DNA of 64,000 bases from Lacunisphaera limnophila (GCF_001746835.1 NZ_CP016094.1:1116001-1180000); one strand, 5' to 3'; positions 46,153 through 54,560 are shown, counted from the stretch's first letter. The notes: generated by a model not told the origin, from the sequence alone. A program made the numbers and translations.

Positions 46153-46845
46153 ATGTTTATCGAATACGATATCTTTTCCCAACGGGCTGATGCATTGCGC
46201 GCGCGAATAGCCTCCGCCTGCGCCACGGCCGGTCGCAACCCCGCGGAGGTCACGCTCTTACCCGTGACCAAGACCCACCCCGCCGCCGCGGCCGACTACG
46301 CTGCCCGCTACGGTTTTGCCGCCGTGGGCGAGAACCGCGTGCAGGAAGCGGCCGAAAAACGCCCCCTCGCCCCCGCCACTCTCCGCTGGGAGCTCATCGG
46401 CCACCTCCAGTCCAACAAGGCCCGGCTCGCCGTCACCCACTTCGCCCGCATCCAGAGCGTGGACAGCGAGAAACTCCTCCTCGTCCTCGACCGCGCCGCC
46501 GGCGAACTCGGCAAAAAACTGCCTGTGCTCCTCCAGATCAACGCCGGCAACGATCCCGCCAAATTCGGCGTCGACCCCGCCGACGCCCCCCGCCTGCTGG
46601 AATCCGCCCTCGCCCTCCCCCACCTGCAAGTGGACGGTCTGATGACCATCGCCCCGCTCTCCGACGACCCGACCGTAGCCCGGCGGACCTTTGCGAATTT
46701 ACGCACGATCCGCGACCAACTCGTCACCCACACCGGGGCCACCCTGCGGGAACTCTCCATGGGCATGACCGGCGACCTCGAGGCCGCGGTCCTGGAGGGC
46801 AGCACGCTCGTGCGCATCGGCACCGCCCTCTACGGGCCGCGGTAA
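46153..46845 (+). CDS. YggS-type PLP homeostasis protein
   Basis: 230 residues, alanine-racemase-like TIM barrel. The pyridoxal-phosphate lysine is in LLPVTKTHP, and GENRVQEAAEKR, ELIGHLQSNK and LSMGMTGDLEAAVLEGSTLVRIGTALYG are family signatures. It binds PLP and buffers the vitamin B6 pool rather than catalysing a known reaction. Possibly regulated by the divergent LysR protein. Confidence 0.94.
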   Translation: MFIEYDIFSQRADALRARIASACATAGRNPAEVTLLPVTKTHPAAAADYAARYGFAAVGENRVQEAAEKRPLAPATLRWELIGHLQSNKARLAVTHFARIQSVDSEKLLLVLDRAAGELGKKLPVLLQINAGNDPAKFGVDPADAPRLLESALALPHLQVDGLMTIAPLSDDPTVARRTFANLRTIRDQLVTHTGATLRELSMGMTGDLEAAVLEGSTLVRIGTALYGPR

Positions 46846-46938
46846 CGGGGGACGGCCCCGACCGACGCTAGAAAAATATTCATCCCGGCCCCCACTTTCC
46901 CCGTTGCCCCGCCGGGTGATCCGATTTCGCTCACATAC

Positions 46939-47808
46939 GTGGATGCGTCACCCTTCACGGCCGAGCAACGGGCGGCCCTCACCGGCCTGCTCGATGACCC
47001 GTCGCCGGTGGTGCGCCAGTCCCTGCTCGTGCATTTCGCCCGGCACGGCCGCGCCAGCGTCGATTTTCTCCGCCACGTCGCCAGCCAGCCCGACCCCGCC
47101 CTGGCCCTGCATGCCCAAAATTTCCTGCGGGAGCTCAACTTCGCCGATCCGGTCGCCGAGTTCCGCGGTTTCATCCGCTCGCTCAACTACGAGCTCGAGA
47201 CCGGCGCCCTCCTCCTCAGCCGCACGATCAACCCCGACCTCGACATTGGGGCGAACTGCACCCGCCTCGACACCCTGGCCGCCCGCTGCCGCGAACTCAT
47301 CGCCGAGCCCGCCACCGTCCGCGACAAGTGCCGCGTGATCAACCGCGTCCTCTTCCACGAGTACGCCCTCCGCGGCAACACCGAGCACTACGCCGACCCG
47401 CTCAACAGCTTCCTCGACCAGGTCCTGATCCGGCGCCAAGGCCTGCCGATCTCCCTGTCCATCGTTTATCTCCTGGTGGCCGAGCGCCTCGGCCTCACGC
47501 TCGAGCCCGTCGGCCTGCCCGGCCATTTCCTGGTCGGTTGCTACGCCGAGGACCTGCCGTTCTACATCGATGCCTTCAACGGCGGCCGCTTCCTCGCCGC
47601 CAGCGAGGCCGTCGCCCTCGTGCGCCAGCAGACCGACCACCCCACCCTCGCCGACCTGGCTCCCACACCCATCCGCGAGGTGCTCTGCCGCTGCTGCCGC
47701 AATCTCGTGCATCATTACTCCGCGGCCCAGGACCCCGACCGCGCCCGCCTCTTCGCCGAGTTCGTCGCCGAGTTCGAGTCCACCTACGAGCGCCACGCCC
47801 AGCCGTAG
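46939..47808 (+). CDS. SirB1/transglutaminase-like protein
   Basis: 289 residues. The core has LNSFLDQVLIRRQGLPISLSIVYLLVAERLGLTLEPVGLPGHFLVG, where the usual transglutaminase cysteine is absent but the His in GHF is kept. N-terminal part is helical with a HEAT-like start (VVRQSLLVHFARHGRASVDFLRHVASQPDPALALHAQ). GTG start at 46939. SirB1-like proteins have no established reaction; in other genomes they follow protein methyltransferase prmC. Confidence 0.85.
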   Translation: MDASPFTAEQRAALTGLLDDPSPVVRQSLLVHFARHGRASVDFLRHVASQPDPALALHAQNFLRELNFADPVAEFRGFIRSLNYELETGALLLSRTINPDLDIGANCTRLDTLAARCRELIAEPATVRDKCRVINRVLFHEYALRGNTEHYADPLNSFLDQVLIRRQGLPISLSIVYLLVAERLGLTLEPVGLPGHFLVGCYAEDLPFYIDAFNGGRFLAASEAVALVRQQTDHPTLADLAPTPIREVLCRCCRNLVHHYSAAQDPDRARLFAEFVAEFESTYERHAQP

Positions 47809-47813
47809 AGCGC

Positions 47814-47849
47814 CTGGCGGCGGGGTGCCCCCACCCCGCGGAACGCCAG
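47814..47849. repeat. Two-part palindrome between SirB1-like and aroE genes
   Basis: Outer arms CTGGCG/CGCCAG and inner arms GCGGGGTG/CACCCCGC with a CCCC loop and a four-base bulge. No T-tract. It may be a REP-like element. Confidence 0.45.
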
Positions 47850-47939
47850 TCACGCCACGCCTCACCGGGTGCAGACACCCCGCCGGCTAAAGATCAGGCT
47901 CGTTCTCCGTGGCGAAACGGATTTCCCTCCCGAGGCCGC

Positions 47940-48848
47940 ATGAGCGCCGCCGAGTCCACCCACACCCTCGACCATCTGTCCGCCTGGACGCATGCCGGTC
48001 CCTCCCTCGCCGTGCTCGGCCACCCGATCCGGCACTCGGTGAGCCCGGCCATGCACAACGCCGCCCTCGCCGCCCTCGCCGCCCGCGACCCTGCCTACGC
48101 CGCCTGGAAATATTTCCGCTTCGAGGTGCCCCCCGCCGAACTGGCCGCCGCCCTCCCCCGGTTCCATGCCGCCGGCTTCCACGGCCTCAACCTCACCGTG
48201 CCGCACAAGATCCTCGCCTTTGATCTGGTCGCGGAGATCGATCCGTCCGCCACCGCCATCGGTGCCGTCAACACCCTGCTCCGTACCGCCACCGGCTGGC
48301 GCGGCTACAACACCGACGGCCACGGCCTGGCCGCCGCCCTCCACGCCGATCTCGGCGTGGACCTCGCCGGCGCAGACGTCGTGCTCCTTGGCGCCGGCGG
48401 CGCGGCCCGCGGCGCCGCGGTCGAATGCCTGCGGAAAAAATGCGCCTCGCTCTGGATCGCCAATCGCACCCGCGCCAATCTCGATGCCCTCCTGGCGGCC
48501 CTGCGCCCGCTCGCCGGCACGATCCCGGTGTATGGTTTCGATCCGGTGCATCCCCCCGCCGCGCTCCCCGCCGGCGCCGTGGTGATCAACGCCACCTCCG
48601 CCGGCCTCAAGCCCGGCGAGCCCGCGCCAATCGCATTGCCCCGCCTCCCCGCCGGCCTCAGGGTCTACGACATGGTCTATAACCCGCCGCAAACCGCCCT
48701 GCTGCGCGACGCCGCGGCGCGCGGCCTGTCCCACGCGAACGGCCTCTCCATGCTCGTGCATCAGGGCGCGCGCTCCCTCGAAATCTGGACCGGCGTCACC
48801 GCGCCGGTGTCCGTGATGCACGCGGCCGCCACCGCCGCCCTCGCATGA
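47940..48848 (+). CDS. aroE: Shikimate dehydrogenase
   Basis: 302 residues. Reduces 3-dehydroshikimate with NADPH in the chorismate pathway. Motifs: GHPIRHSVSPAMHNAAL (shikimate binding Ser/His), LNLTVPHKILAFD (catalytic Lys), NTDGHG with the catalytic Asp, and the nucleotide loop VLLGAGGAARGAAV followed by NRTRAN, which favours NADP. Its stop overlaps the prepilin peptidase start (ATGA), an arrangement with no pathway logic. The DAHP synthase gene of the same pathway is 2.3 kb downstream. Confidence 0.95.
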   Translation: MSAAESTHTLDHLSAWTHAGPSLAVLGHPIRHSVSPAMHNAALAALAARDPAYAAWKYFRFEVPPAELAAALPRFHAAGFHGLNLTVPHKILAFDLVAEIDPSATAIGAVNTLLRTATGWRGYNTDGHGLAAALHADLGVDLAGADVVLLGAGGAARGAAVECLRKKCASLWIANRTRANLDALLAALRPLAGTIPVYGFDPVHPPAALPAGAVVINATSAGLKPGEPAPIALPRLPAGLRVYDMVYNPPQTALLRDAAARGLSHANGLSMLVHQGARSLEIWTGVTAPVSVMHAAATAALA

Positions 48849-49756
48849 TCGACCACCTGCAGGAAATCAACCTCATCGCCCCCTGGTTCTTCCCGCTCTG
48901 GGTCGGGCTGACCGGCGCGTGCATCGGCAGCTTTCTCAATGTCTGCATCTACCGCATCCCGCAGGGCCGGTCGGTGGTGACACCCCGCTCGCACTGTGGC
49001 TGTGGCACGATGATCGCCTGGTACGACAATATTCCGGTCCTCAGCTGGTTTCTGCTGCGCGGCCGGGCGCGCTGCTGTGGCCGGCCTTTCAGTTTCCGTT
49101 ACCCCGCCATCGAGCTGCTGACCGCGGCGCTCTTCGTCGCCTGCTGGCGACTCTTCCCACCCGGCCAGGCGTTCGCCGGGGCCGTACTCTGCTGCATCGT
49201 GATCTGCGCCCACTTCATCGATCACGATCACATGATCATCCCCGACGTGTTCACGCTCGGCGGGGCCGCGGTGGGTGTGCTCCTCTCCCTCCTCCTGCCC
49301 TCCCTCCACGGCCACACGCACGAAATCTGGCTGGTCGCCGGCCTGCGCTCCGGGGTCGATGCCGTCCTCGGCGTCTTCATCGGCTCCGCCCTCATTCTCT
49401 GGGTCGCCCTCTTCGCCGAGGTCCTCCTCAAGAAGGAAGCCATGGGCTTCGGCGACGTGAAATACCTCGGCGCCCTCGGCGCCTTTGTCGGCTGGCAGGG
49501 TGCGGTCTTTGGCCTGTTCGGCGGCGCCATCCTGGGCTGCATCTGGTTTATCGGGGCCTACGGCTGGCAGAAGCTCACCGGTCGGGCCTCCCCGGTCGCC
49601 CTGCCTGCCGAAACCCCGGAAGGCCAGCCCGCCGAACTCGGCTTCGGCGTCCACGTCCCCTTCGGCCCCATGCTCGGCCTGGCCGCGCTGATCTACTTCT
49701 TCTGGGCCCACCGGATGGTCGACGCCTACTTCGCGGAACTGGCGCTGCTACTGTGA
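48845..49756 (+). CDS. pilD: Type IV prepilin peptidase (A24A), variant zinc site
   Basis: 303 residues with about seven membrane helices. First cytoplasmic loop: SFLNVCIYRIP followed by the cysteine cluster. The two aspartyl active sites are IDHDHMIIPD and GFGDVKYLG. It cuts and N-methylates pilins and type II pseudopilins. The four zinc-binding cysteines are usually two CxxC pairs; here they are CxC (SHCGCG) and CC (RCCG). The tail beyond about 250 has an extra hydrophilic insertion before the last helix. Confidence 0.92.
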   Translation: MIDHLQEINLIAPWFFPLWVGLTGACIGSFLNVCIYRIPQGRSVVTPRSHCGCGTMIAWYDNIPVLSWFLLRGRARCCGRPFSFRYPAIELLTAALFVACWRLFPPGQAFAGAVLCCIVICAHFIDHDHMIIPDVFTLGGAAVGVLLSLLLPSLHGHTHEIWLVAGLRSGVDAVLGVFIGSALILWVALFAEVLLKKEAMGFGDVKYLGALGAFVGWQGAVFGLFGGAILGCIWFIGAYGWQKLTGRASPVALPAETPEGQPAELGFGVHVPFGPMLGLAALIYFFWAHRMVDAYFAELALLL

Positions 49757-49957
49757 CCCCGGCGCCGGCGGCACCTTGCCCTGGCGGCCGTCCACCAGGA
49801 TCTGGAGCAACTGGGCCAGCGCGGCCTCGCGGCTGATCCCCCGCTCCGCGGCCCGCTGGTCCGCGCGCTTCAACAGCTGACTCGCCATGGTCGCGGCCTG
49901 CTCCGGCGGGGCGCCGAGCCGGACACACAGGGTCGTGATTTTCTCGAGCTCAGACAC
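49748..49957 (-). CDS. 69-residue protein following ygfZ
   Basis: GTG start overlapping the ygfZ stop by eight bases. Helical sequence LEKITTLCVRLGAPPEQAATMASQLLKRADQRAAERGISREAALAQLLQILVDGRQGKVPPAPGSQ, with no membrane segment. I do not recognise a family. Its 3' end runs nine bases into the convergent prepilin peptidase gene. The tight overlap with ygfZ argues that it is real. It could be a small helical partner protein. Confidence 0.65.
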   Translation of the reverse strand: MSELEKITTLCVRLGAPPEQAATMASQLLKRADQRAAERGISREAALAQLLQILVDGRQGKVPPAPGSQ

Positions 49958-50822
49958 GGCGGAGAATCGTGAGACTACCCTCGCCCCCGGGCGCGAGGCC
50001 CAGCGGCGCGGCCGGATCAAGCTGCACGAGCGAGAGCATCGCCATCGCAAGAAAATTGCCCCCGTCCGCCGCGCCAGACCGCACCTCGCCGGCCTTGCGT
50101 TCGCCCTGGTACAAAACTGTGCCCGGCGCCGGCGGCGCACCCACGCCACCCACCACATGCAGCGCGCGGCGCACCTGGCCGAGATTCTTCAAACGCGCCA
50201 TTACTTCCTGTCCCAGGTAACAGCCCTTCGTGTAGGAAATCGCGACCTCGTCGAGGGCGCCCTCGGCCGGCAGATCGCGCGGACCGAGATCGGCGGGTAC
50301 ACTTGGCATCCCCGCGCGCAACCGCGCCAGTTCCGCGGCCGCGCGGTCACCCACGACGGCAAAGTGTCTGACCTGCGCGAGCAGCGCTTCCGCCTGCGCG
50401 GCCGGCACGAGGATTTCCCCGGCGCCCACCCCGGCGCGACGACTCGGAAACCCCACCGCACCCACCGGCAAAGGGAACACGGGTTTATTGTCGCCCCACA
50501 ACAGCACGCTGACCCACTCGCCCGTCTCGTCGTGCAGCTCCACTTCATCCGCGATCAAGTATGCTTCGAGGCGCGCTTGGAGCACCGCCGCTGGTGCAGT
50601 AAGGGAAATCACTAGGTATTCATTCTCGGCTATCTGTTGGATATGACTGTCGGCCAATACTTTGCCTTTTTGATCCAGCCAAAGCCCGTAGCACGGACCC
50701 ATTTTCGCCTGTTTCAGGTCCTGCGTGAACTGTCCCTGCAAATAGCTATTAGCATCAGGCCCTCGGACGCGGAGCACAGCTGATGTAAACTTTAAGTCGT
50801 TGTCTGTCAGTAGATAGTTCAC
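49950..50822 (-). CDS. ygfZ: YgfZ/GcvT-like folate-binding protein
   Basis: 290 residues with the GcvT aminomethyltransferase-like fold. The family signature is YTKGCYLGQEVMARLKNLG with the conserved cysteine (KGCYxGQE). The N-terminal part starts LRVRGPDANSYLQGQFTQDL. It acts with folate in iron-sulfur cluster maturation or repair of some Fe-S enzymes such as MiaB. Divergent from the DAHP synthase leader. Confidence 0.93.
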   Translation of the reverse strand: MNYLLTDNDLKFTSAVLRVRGPDANSYLQGQFTQDLKQAKMGPCYGLWLDQKGKVLADSHIQQIAENEYLVISLTAPAAVLQARLEAYLIADEVELHDETGEWVSVLLWGDNKPVFPLPVGAVGFPSRRAGVGAGEILVPAAQAEALLAQVRHFAVVGDRAAAELARLRAGMPSVPADLGPRDLPAEGALDEVAISYTKGCYLGQEVMARLKNLGQVRRALHVVGGVGAPPAPGTVLYQGERKAGEVRSGAADGGNFLAMAMLSLVQLDPAAPLGLAPGGEGSLTILRRV

Positions 50823-50895
50823 TGCATTTCTGGGCCTATAGTTGGCACGGGACCAGCTTTATCAAGTGTGTTCTCTGAAAAGTCCTGCGAACCAT

Positions 50896-50923
50896 TTGAC
50901 GGAAGGCAGGAACAAAGTATCAG
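50896..50923 (+). promoter_or_regulatory. Candidate sigma-70 promoter of the DAHP synthase leader
   Basis: TTGACG (50896-50901), 16-base spacer, TATCAG (50918-50923). It would start transcription near 50930, so a leader of about 170 bases precedes the start codon and contains both hairpins. Confidence 0.45.
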
Positions 50924-50947
50924 TCTCCATATCCAATTTAAACACTT

Positions 50948-50968
50948 CTCCCGCCTAGCGGGAGTTTT
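50948..50968 (+). other. Leader hairpin 1 (CTCCCGC/GCGGGAG)
   Basis: Seven-base perfect stem with CTA loop followed by TTTT. Terminator-like but with a short T-tract. It lies early in the leader before the DAHP synthase gene. Confidence 0.6.
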
Positions 50969-50988
50969 GGGGTAACTAAGAAAGCAAT

Positions 50989-51026
50989 GGCCGGTCGTGT
51001 AGGGGTACACGACCGGCCTTTTCTTT
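50989..51026 (+). terminator. Strong intrinsic terminator inside the DAHP synthase leader
   Basis: Thirteen-base perfect stem GGCCGGTCGTGTA/TACACGACCGGCC with a GGGG loop, followed by TTTTCTTT. No plus-strand gene ends upstream; ygfZ is divergent and starts at 50822. It therefore either attenuates the DAHP synthase transcript or ends a short non-coding RNA. Confidence 0.8.
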
Positions 51027-51101
51027 GCCCAAGTTCCAGAGTGCGTCACGAACCAAGCCGAGGCTTGCCCCGCCCGGGACCCTTTGCAGGGTTGGCCCCC
51101 T

Positions 51102-52157
51102 GTGCAGAAAACATCGGACATCAATGTCGTCGAAACCCGGGCCCTGCCTTCGCCGGCCGCCCTCCTGAGCGAGATCCCCAAGACCGAATCCCAGGCCGAG
51201 TTCATCGCCAAGGCCCGCAGCGAGATCCACCGGCTCATCTTCACCGACGACAAGCGCTTCCTGCTTATCATCGGCCCGTGCTCGATCCACGACCCCGAGG
51301 CCGGTCGCGACTATGCCCGCCGCCTCGCCGCCCTCTCCCGCGAGGTCTCCGACCGGATCATGATCGTCATGCGGGTCTACTTCGAGAAACCCCGCACGAC
51401 CGTCGGCTGGAAGGGCCTCGTCATGGACCCGCACCTCGACGGCTCCCACGACATCGCCGCCGGCCTGCGCCTCGGGCGGATGTTCCTGCGCGACGTGCTC
51501 GATCTCGGCCTCCCCACCGCCACCGAGTTTCTCGACCCGATCACACCGCAATATGTGGCCGACCTCGTCTGCTGGGGCGCCATCGGCGCCCGAACCACCG
51601 AGTCACAGACGCACCGCCAAATGGCCTCCGGCCTGTCCATGCCCCTCGGTTTCAAGAATGGCACCGACGGCTCGATCCAGACCGCCATCAACGCCATCAA
51701 GGCCGCCGGCCAGCCGCAGACTTTCCTCGGCATCAACCTCGACGGCGCCTCATCCGCCATTGTCACCCGCGGCAATCCCAACTGTCACATCGTCCTCCGC
51801 GGCGGCGCCGGTGGCCCCAACTATTCTCCTGAACACATCGTCCGCACCGAGGAGATCCTCGCCAAGGCCGGGCTGCCGAAATCCATCCTCGTCGACTGCT
51901 CGCACGACAACTCCGCCAAGAAGCCCGAGCTCCAGCCCGACGTGATGCGTGCCCTCCTCGCCCAGATCACCGCCGGCAACCACTCCATCATGGGCGCCAT
52001 GGTCGAGAGCAACCTCGGCGCCGGCAGCCAGCCTTTCCCGCAGCCCAAGGAAAAACTCCGCTATGGCGTGAGCATCACCGACGGCTGCATTGACTGGACC
52101 GCCACGGAGGTCATGGTCCGCGAGATCCACGCCACCCTCGCTCCGCTCTTTCGCTGA
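51102..52157 (+). CDS. aroF: 3-deoxy-7-phosphoheptulonate (DAHP) synthase, class I
   Basis: 351 residues. Condenses phosphoenolpyruvate and erythrose-4-phosphate, the first step of the aromatic pathway. Motifs: LLIIGPCSIHDPEAG, RVYFEKPRTTVGWKGL, TEFLDPITPQY, GFKNGTDGS and VDCSHDNSAK, which hold the metal site and substrate residues. Feedback type (Phe, Tyr or Trp) is not deducible. Start is uncertain: GTG at 51102 (MQKTSDINVVE) is chosen; a TTG at 51084 adds six residues. Transcript probably passes a leader terminator. Followed by mdh. Confidence 0.94.
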   Translation: MQKTSDINVVETRALPSPAALLSEIPKTESQAEFIAKARSEIHRLIFTDDKRFLLIIGPCSIHDPEAGRDYARRLAALSREVSDRIMIVMRVYFEKPRTTVGWKGLVMDPHLDGSHDIAAGLRLGRMFLRDVLDLGLPTATEFLDPITPQYVADLVCWGAIGARTTESQTHRQMASGLSMPLGFKNGTDGSIQTAINAIKAAGQPQTFLGINLDGASSAIVTRGNPNCHIVLRGGAGGPNYSPEHIVRTEEILAKAGLPKSILVDCSHDNSAKKPELQPDVMRALLAQITAGNHSIMGAMVESNLGAGSQPFPQPKEKLRYGVSITDGCIDWTATEVMVREIHATLAPLFR

Positions 52158-52262
52158 GCCGGGTACCGCGGTCGCCACGTTCCCTCCAAAACCGCCCAGC
52201 CTTCCGCAATTCGTGCGTTTCACCGCACCCGGTTTTCTGGTTAACTCTTTCCCCTCAACCCT

Positions 52263-53246
52263 ATGAAAGCACCCATTCGTGTCGCAGTCACCGGCGCCGC
52301 CGGCCAGATCGGTTACGCTCTCCTCTTCCGCATCGCCTCCGGCGCGATGTTCGGCCCTGACCAACCGGTCATCCTCCAGCTCATCGAGGCCCCGATCGAG
52401 AAGGCGCTCCTCGCCCTCAAGGGCGTCGCCATGGAGCTCGACGACTGCGCCTTCCCGCTGCTCAAGGGCATCGTCCAGACCTCCGACGCCAGCGTCGGCT
52501 TCAAGGACGCCAACTGGTGCCTGCTCATCGGCGCCAAACCCCGCGGCCCCGGCATGGAGCGCGCCGACCTCCTCAAGGATAACGGCAAGATCTTCATTGA
52601 GCAGGGCAAGATCATCGACGCCGTCGCCGCGGCCGATGCCCGCGTTGCCGTCGTCGGCAACCCCGCCAACACGAACTGCATGATCGCCGCCTCCCAGGCC
52701 AAGCGCCTCCCGGCCGACCGCTTCACCGCCATGGTGCGCCTCGACCAGAACCGCGCCCAGACCCAGCTCGCCCAGAAGGCCGGCGTCGACCTCACCGCCG
52801 TGAAGGACATCTTCATCTACGGCAACCACAGCCCCACCATGTTCCCGGCCTTCGCCCACGCGACGATCAACGGCCAGCCCGCCGCCTCGGTCATCAACGA
52901 CCAGGCCTGGCTCCAGGGACCGTTCTGCGAGACCGTCGGCAAACGCGGCGCCGCCATCATCGCCGCCCGCGGCCTGTCCTCGGCCGCCTCGGCCGCCAAT
53001 GCCCTCGTCGACCATGTCCGCTCCCTGGTGACCCCCGGCGCCATCCACTCGATCGCCGTGAAGTCCAACGGCCTCTACGGCTTCGACGCCAACGTCTGGG
53101 CCGGCATGCCCGTGAAGACCACCACCCCCGGCAGCTACGAGGTCATCACCGGCTACGCCATGGATGATTTCGCCAAGGCCAAGATCGCCACGACCAACAA
53201 GGAGCTCGTCGACGAGCGCGCCTTCGTGGCCGACATGATCAAGTGA
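52263..53246 (+). CDS. mdh: Malate dehydrogenase (type 2)
   Basis: 327 residues. NAD loop [19 protein letters not shown], substrate arginines in [15 protein letters not shown], catalytic Asp/Asn in VGNPANTNC and catalytic His in [11 protein letters not shown]. Length and the AAGQIGY loop match the LDH/MDH family seen in Actinobacteria and mitochondrial-like types. It interconverts malate and oxaloacetate in the TCA cycle. 105 bases after the DAHP synthase; followed by a terminator. Confidence 0.95.
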   Translation: MKAPIRVAVTGAAGQIGYALLFRIASGAMFGPDQPVILQLIEAPIEKALLALKGVAMELDDCAFPLLKGIVQTSDASVGFKDANWCLLIGAKPRGPGMERADLLKDNGKIFIEQGKIIDAVAAADARVAVVGNPANTNCMIAASQAKRLPADRFTAMVRLDQNRAQTQLAQKAGVDLTAVKDIFIYGNHSPTMFPAFAHATINGQPAASVINDQAWLQGPFCETVGKRGAAIIAARGLSSAASAANALVDHVRSLVTPGAIHSIAVKSNGLYGFDANVWAGMPVKTTTPGSYEVITGYAMDDFAKAKIATTNKELVDERAFVADMIK

Positions 53247-53255
53247 CGCGTAGCG

Positions 53256-53280
53256 TCATCCTGAGCCTGTCGAAGGATTC
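53256..53280. repeat. Dispersed motif CCTGAGCCTGTCGAAGG, copy 1
   Basis: TCATCCTGAGCCTGTCGAAGGATTC-like sequence directly after mdh. A second copy shares 15 bases at 62363. Such motifs recur in intergenic regions of many genomes. Confidence 0.6.
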
Positions 53281-53289
53281 ATCTCTCTC

Positions 53290-53319
53290 AAGGCGGCCCA
53301 CTTCGGGCCGCCTTTTTTT
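53290..53319 (+). terminator. Terminator after mdh
   Basis: Stem AAGGCGGCCC/GGGCCGCCTT with ACTTC loop followed by a run of T. Ends the DAHP synthase/mdh region. Confidence 0.88.
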
Positions 53320-53323
53320 GTAG

Positions 53324-53344
53324 GGGCGTGGCTTGACCACGCCC
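53324..53344. repeat. Palindrome GGGCGTGG/CCACGCCC
   Basis: Perfect eight-base arms around CTTGA. Related in form to 8795-8814; likely a REP-like intergenic element. It lies between the mdh terminator and the minus-strand gene. Confidence 0.5.
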
Positions 53345-53379
53345 TTCGCGGGCAGACGCAAGGTCCGTCCCAACAAAAA

Positions 53380-54084
53380 TTACAACAGCCCCGCCAGCAC
53401 CCGGTCCTTCGTCAGCGCAAACGCCGCCCGCACCGCCAGAAACGCCGTCACCATCTCGCGTGGCGAACCCGCCCGCGGAAATCGCATCTCCAGCGTCGCC
53501 CCGTCGCACACGACCTCCGCCGCCACGCCCTCGACCGCCAGCGTGCACTGCCGGCAATCCGACGGATAACTCACCGTCATCGCATCCCCCGCCGGCCGGG
53601 CCTCCACCGCGTCTATCACCGCCTCGACCTTCACGCCCTTCGCCAGCGCGAACACGATCGTCGAAAAGGTCCCGGCAAACAACCGGTCGAATTCCTCCAG
53701 CTCCACCAGCTCGCCGCTGCGCAGGCTGTGCAGCGTCCGCGACACCCGATAACCCGACGGATCCTCGCGCTCCAAGGCGTAGGCGATTTCCAGCGTGAAA
53801 TCCTTCGCCGTCAGCACCGCCGTCGGGCTCGTGATGTCCAGCGCCAGGTCCGCCCGCTTGTAGCCGAGCGCTTCCTTCGCCCGCTGGTAGAAATCCTCGC
53901 CCTCGCTCGCCAGTTCCGTGGCGCATAGCTTGCCCAGGAAAGCCGTCGTCACCGCGTTGACCGCATCCGGCACCGTGTGATGCGGCTTCCGGAATCCCGC
54001 CAGATTCCTGACCGCACCCGTGCCGTGCCCCAGCAGGCTGACCTGGGAGACGAACTTCTTTTCACGATCCGGCGTTTTGCCCAT
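53380..54084 (-). CDS. Uncharacterised 234-residue protein
   Basis: No family recognised. No signal peptide or membrane helix. Mixed alpha/beta composition; notable stretches are RKPHHTVPDAVNAVTTAFLGKL, YKRADLALDITSPTAVLTAKDFTLEIAYALEREDPSGYRVSRTLHSL and SPREMVTAFLAVRAAFALTK. A CRQC motif near residue 180 (DCRQCTL) could bind metal or be redox active. Monocistronic. Probably lineage-specific. Confidence 0.75.
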   Translation of the reverse strand: MGKTPDREKKFVSQVSLLGHGTGAVRNLAGFRKPHHTVPDAVNAVTTAFLGKLCATELASEGEDFYQRAKEALGYKRADLALDITSPTAVLTAKDFTLEIAYALEREDPSGYRVSRTLHSLRSGELVELEEFDRLFAGTFSTIVFALAKGVKVEAVIDAVEARPAGDAMTVSYPSDCRQCTLAVEGVAAEVVCDGATLEMRFPRAGSPREMVTAFLAVRAAFALTKDRVLAGLL

Positions 54085-54197
54085 GCCCCGCGAGTGAGGC
54101 AGGCGACCGGGAGCGCCGCCAGAAAATATGCCGTCCGCCCAGCCGCATCTCCTCCATCTCGTTCAGGGCCGGTCTCCGCCCGGCCTTTCCTCCACCC

Positions 54198-54233
54198 CAA
54201 AAACAAAAAACGGCGGCCCGAAGGCCGCCGTTT
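54198..54233 (-). terminator. Terminator after the 87-residue membrane protein
   Basis: Eleven-base stem AAACGGCGGCC/GGCCGCCGTTT with CGAA loop. A-rich flank on the left gives a minus-strand T-tract; a shorter TTTCTTCTT on the right could serve the plus strand. Confidence 0.85.
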
Positions 54234-54246
54234 CTTCTTCCACCGC

Positions 54247-54510
54247 TCAGGCCGTGACGACGTTCGGCTCCTTGCTGCGGAAAAGTTTAACCAACCCGAT
54301 CACGCACAGGACCGGAATCCAGATGGGCGACAAGGCGACGGTCAGCGCCAGCAGCACCGCCACCAGCAGGGCCACGAGCGAGAGCCCGATGGAACCCAGC
54401 ACCGCCGCCGCGATCAGGCCGACAATAGCCCCGATGAAAATCACCGGGCTGAGCTTGATCGCCACGATAAGCAGCGCCGCGATCAGCAGGACTTTGAGGA
54501 AAGTTTTCAT
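54247..54510 (-). CDS. Small membrane protein with three helices
   Basis: 87 residues, almost all hydrophobic: LKVLLIAALLIVAIKLSPVIFIGAIVGLIAAAVL, GLSLVALLVAVLLALTVALSPIWIPVLCVIGL, then a basic tail KLFRSKEP. No recognised family; resembles small phage-shock-like or envelope proteins. Closed by a terminator and therefore a single-gene unit. Confidence 0.8.
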   Translation of the reverse strand: MKTFLKVLLIAALLIVAIKLSPVIFIGAIVGLIAAAVLGSIGLSLVALLVAVLLALTVALSPIWIPVLCVIGLVKLFRSKEPNVVTA

Positions 54511-54560
54511 AAGTGATGGAATAACACTCCCCGCCCGCGAAAAGTTGCACCCGGCTGATA

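Noticed and set aside
50850-50957. Possible leader peptide (GTG, about 30 codons) before the DAHP synthase hairpins
   Set aside because: It has no run of Phe, Tyr or Trp codons, so a classical attenuation peptide is not supported.
50987-51832. Plus-strand open frame across the leader and DAHP synthase
   Set aside because: Other frame; Arg/Pro-rich; passes straight through the terminator hairpin.
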